This document shows, one piece after another, positions 30,387 to 31,472 of a stretch of DNA of 31,472 bases. The notes under the pieces were generated by a model, which did no database searches, was not told the origin of the DNA, and saw only the letters and a program-made list of their open reading frames with translations. The stretch covers positions 1 to 31,472 of the forward strand of contig DATKGW010000022.1 of assembly GCA_035510605.1 (NCBI GenBank), in the 5' to 3' direction. This stretch comes from DATKGW01 sp035510605. GTDB lineage: Bacteria > Patescibacteriota > Saccharimonadia > Saccharimonadales > CAIOMD01. The translations under genes were made by a program, and so were the position numbers. Position 1 is the stretch's first letter, and each line of letters opens with the position of its first letter.

Positions 30387-30413
30387 ATTATAACGGACTA
30401 TACATAATATAGT
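30387..30413 (-). promoter_or_regulatory. hxlR-type promoter with palindromic operator
   Basis: TATAAT (30387-30392, minus strand) ends 6 bases before the ATG. A perfect inverted repeat ACTATA-CATAA-TATAGT (30397-30413) sits where the -10/-35 spacer lies, a normal place for an autorepressor site. Confidence 0.6.
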
Positions 30414-30420
30414 ATCTAGT

Positions 30421-30453
30421 AAAAAAGTCCCAATTAAAAAATTAGGGCTTTTT
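30421..30453. terminator. Imperfect A/T-flanked hairpin, possible terminator
   Basis: AAAAAG/CTTTTT and CCC/GGG pair around bulges in this segment, with T runs on both strands. It may insulate the divergent hxlR-type and DUF1704 genes from read-through. It is weaker than the other terminators. Confidence 0.45.
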
Positions 30454-30534
30454 CGTGGTCGCCCTCGTTCATTCGAATTGGAACTTATTATTTGAAGAAT
30501 TATTCAGATGGAAGTCAATGAGCAGAGTATTAAC

Positions 30535-30562
30535 TTGAAAATAATAATAATTATGCTATAAT
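30535..30562 (+). promoter_or_regulatory. Promoter of DUF1704 gene
   Basis: TTGAAA (30535-30540), a 16-base spacer and TATAAT (30557-30562) preceded by TGC. The -10 ends 6 bases before the ATG at 30569, so a leaderless mRNA is expected. Confidence 0.72.
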
Positions 30563-30568
30563 AATTTT

Positions 30569-31472
30569 ATGTCAGAAAAACTCTCGGGGGAAACTACATA
30601 CTTTCCTCCTCAAGCTTATGATGAACATCTATATGAGACTTTTGCCGATGCTGCTTCTCTGCAATCATATGAGTATCTCAACGGTAATCCCGAATATCGT
30701 AAAGAACAAAAAGATAAGTTTTTATCTGGAGATATTCAAAATCCCAGATTAGACTACCCAGATATTGATTTAGCCAAGTTGACTCAGGCAGAGTCTGATT
30801 TGCTTTCCATGAAACAACATATTATTGCGAATGAACAAAATGAAGTTGTTAAACAGACTTACCGATGGAGACTTAATGAAAAAATAGCCGAAGTTAGAAT
30901 GCTAAAAGCGGTTGCGAGTGAAGATATGAGTCGCTTCAAGCGTTATTGTGATTTTATTTACGGTAAACCATCGCCAGACATTTTTGCTTATACAGTTAAT
31001 TCGATTCGTACAAAGGCTGAAGCATCCATTAATTCGGAAGACGAAACAATCAATCGGATTGCTTCTGATTTGCTTAAGTTATTGCCGGTAATGAACGAGC
31101 CTCAAATCACAGAGTTGCCTGATGGGTCAGTTATCAATTACGCACACAAACAAACTCTTAAAGAAATGGGTAATTTAATAAATATACCCGAGGAAGTCTC
31201 TAAACTTGATGCGGCACAAATTCAAGAAGCTTTTGAGTCTGCTTTGCAACAAATAGGCGATACCGATTGGCGGGTAGCTATTGATGAACAGACTAGCAGA
31301 ACGGCTGTTAGCGTAAATCAAGAAGAAATGAAGGTTAATATTCCTCAAAGTCGCAGTGTTGCAAAAGCTAAATTAGCTGGTCTTATTGTTCATGAAATAG
31401 GCACCCATGTAGCTAGACGTGTCAATGGTGAAAGAAGTCGATTAAAACTATTAGGGTTGGGTTTAGATAGGT
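30569..31472 (+). CDS. DUF1704-family putative metalloprotein, cut by window end
   Basis: Translation from the ATG at 30569 stays open for 301 codons to the right edge. The last 60 residues hold VNIPQSRSVAKAKLAGLIVHEIGTHVARRVNGERSRLKLLG. HEIGTH followed by R-x-NG is the hallmark of the DUF1704 (KIAA0895-like) family, thought to be zinc peptidases with HExxH-like geometry. In relatives a QEGLA motif follows; here it would lie beyond the edge. The N-terminal part is helical and hydrophilic with no signal peptide, so a cytosolic protein is likely. Biological role is not established. Confidence 0.85.
   Translation, partial: MSEKLSGETTYFPPQAYDEHLYETFADAASLQSYEYLNGNPEYRKEQKDKFLSGDIQNPRLDYPDIDLAKLTQAESDLLSMKQHIIANEQNEVVKQTYRWRLNEKIAEVRMLKAVASEDMSRFKRYCDFIYGKPSPDIFAYTVNSIRTKAEASINSEDETINRIASDLLKLLPVMNEPQITELPDGSVINYAHKQTLKEMGNLINIPEEVSKLDAAQIQEAFESALQQIGDTDWRVAIDEQTSRTAVSVNQEEMKVNIPQSRSVAKAKLAGLIVHEIGTHVARRVNGERSRLKLLGLGLDR

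Noticed and set aside
1..31472. UGA recoded as glycine (code 25)
   Set aside because: Several genes end at TGA exactly where the family ends, for example gtrA at 6358 and the kinase at 14614.
1..31472. CRISPR arrays, insertion sequences or phage genes
   Set aside because: No regularly spaced repeats, transposase or phage structural motifs were seen on either strand.

Overview
The window looks like a chromosomal segment of an ultra-small Patescibacteria (CPR) bacterium, possibly Saccharibacteria. The reasons are compact, AT-leaning genes, many short secreted or membrane proteins without recognisable families, a LexA-type DNA-binding protein with no protease half, a DUF1704 protein, a short archaeal-type aspartyl-tRNA synthetase and heavy investment in surface glycan enzymes. 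TGA is an ordinary stop (for example 4361-4363, 6356-6358 and 14612-14614), so the UGA=Gly lineages are unlikely. No rRNA or other firm taxonomic marker is present, so the placement is inference.

Layout. Positions 1-3862 (minus strand) hold a polysaccharide operon: an O-antigen ligase/polymerase-like protein, a polyprenyl-phosphate sugar-1-phosphate transferase and a GT4 glycosyltransferase cut by the window edge. Positions 3941-9001 (plus) hold a GtrA protein overlapping a LexA-like regulator, then tRNA-Asn(GTT), then a GtrB-like GT2, a second GtrA and an 863-residue protein that joins a polytopic, GT-C-like membrane part to a PIG-L/LmbE deacetylase. This last set reads as a lipid-linked sugar loading, flipping, transfer and deacetylation cassette. 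Positions 9025-11399 hold a CaCA-type cation exchanger and another GT4. Positions 11487-14614 hold a probable split sensor system: an eight-helix membrane protein with a proline-rich tail, a proline-rich soluble protein and a GAF-histidine kinase. Glutamate dehydrogenase, a membrane-anchored unknown, a Kef-type antiporter, a DsbA-like thiol oxidoreductase and a CNNM/CorC-like CBS protein follow.

Positions 20429-25699 hold aspS, several small secreted or membrane unknowns and a MurC-family ligase. Positions 25865-28007 hold a strongly expressed-looking 66-residue basic protein and a two-gene ABC exporter. Positions 28045-31472 hold two cysteine-motif unknowns, a tRNA-dihydrouridine synthase, an HxlR-type regulator with its own palindromic operator, and the start of a DUF1704 protein.

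Across the window many genes have a good -10 hexamer (TATAAT or TACAAT, often with an upstream TGN) only 6-15 bases before the start codon and no Shine-Dalgarno. A minority (gdh, the 66-residue gene, the DsbA-like gene, the 12524 and 25699 genes) have clear Shine-Dalgarno sequences. This points to widespread leaderless or near-leaderless mRNAs. The most unusual protein-level items are the membrane/PIG-L fusion and the split sensor, whose first two proteins share an identical 34-base segment.
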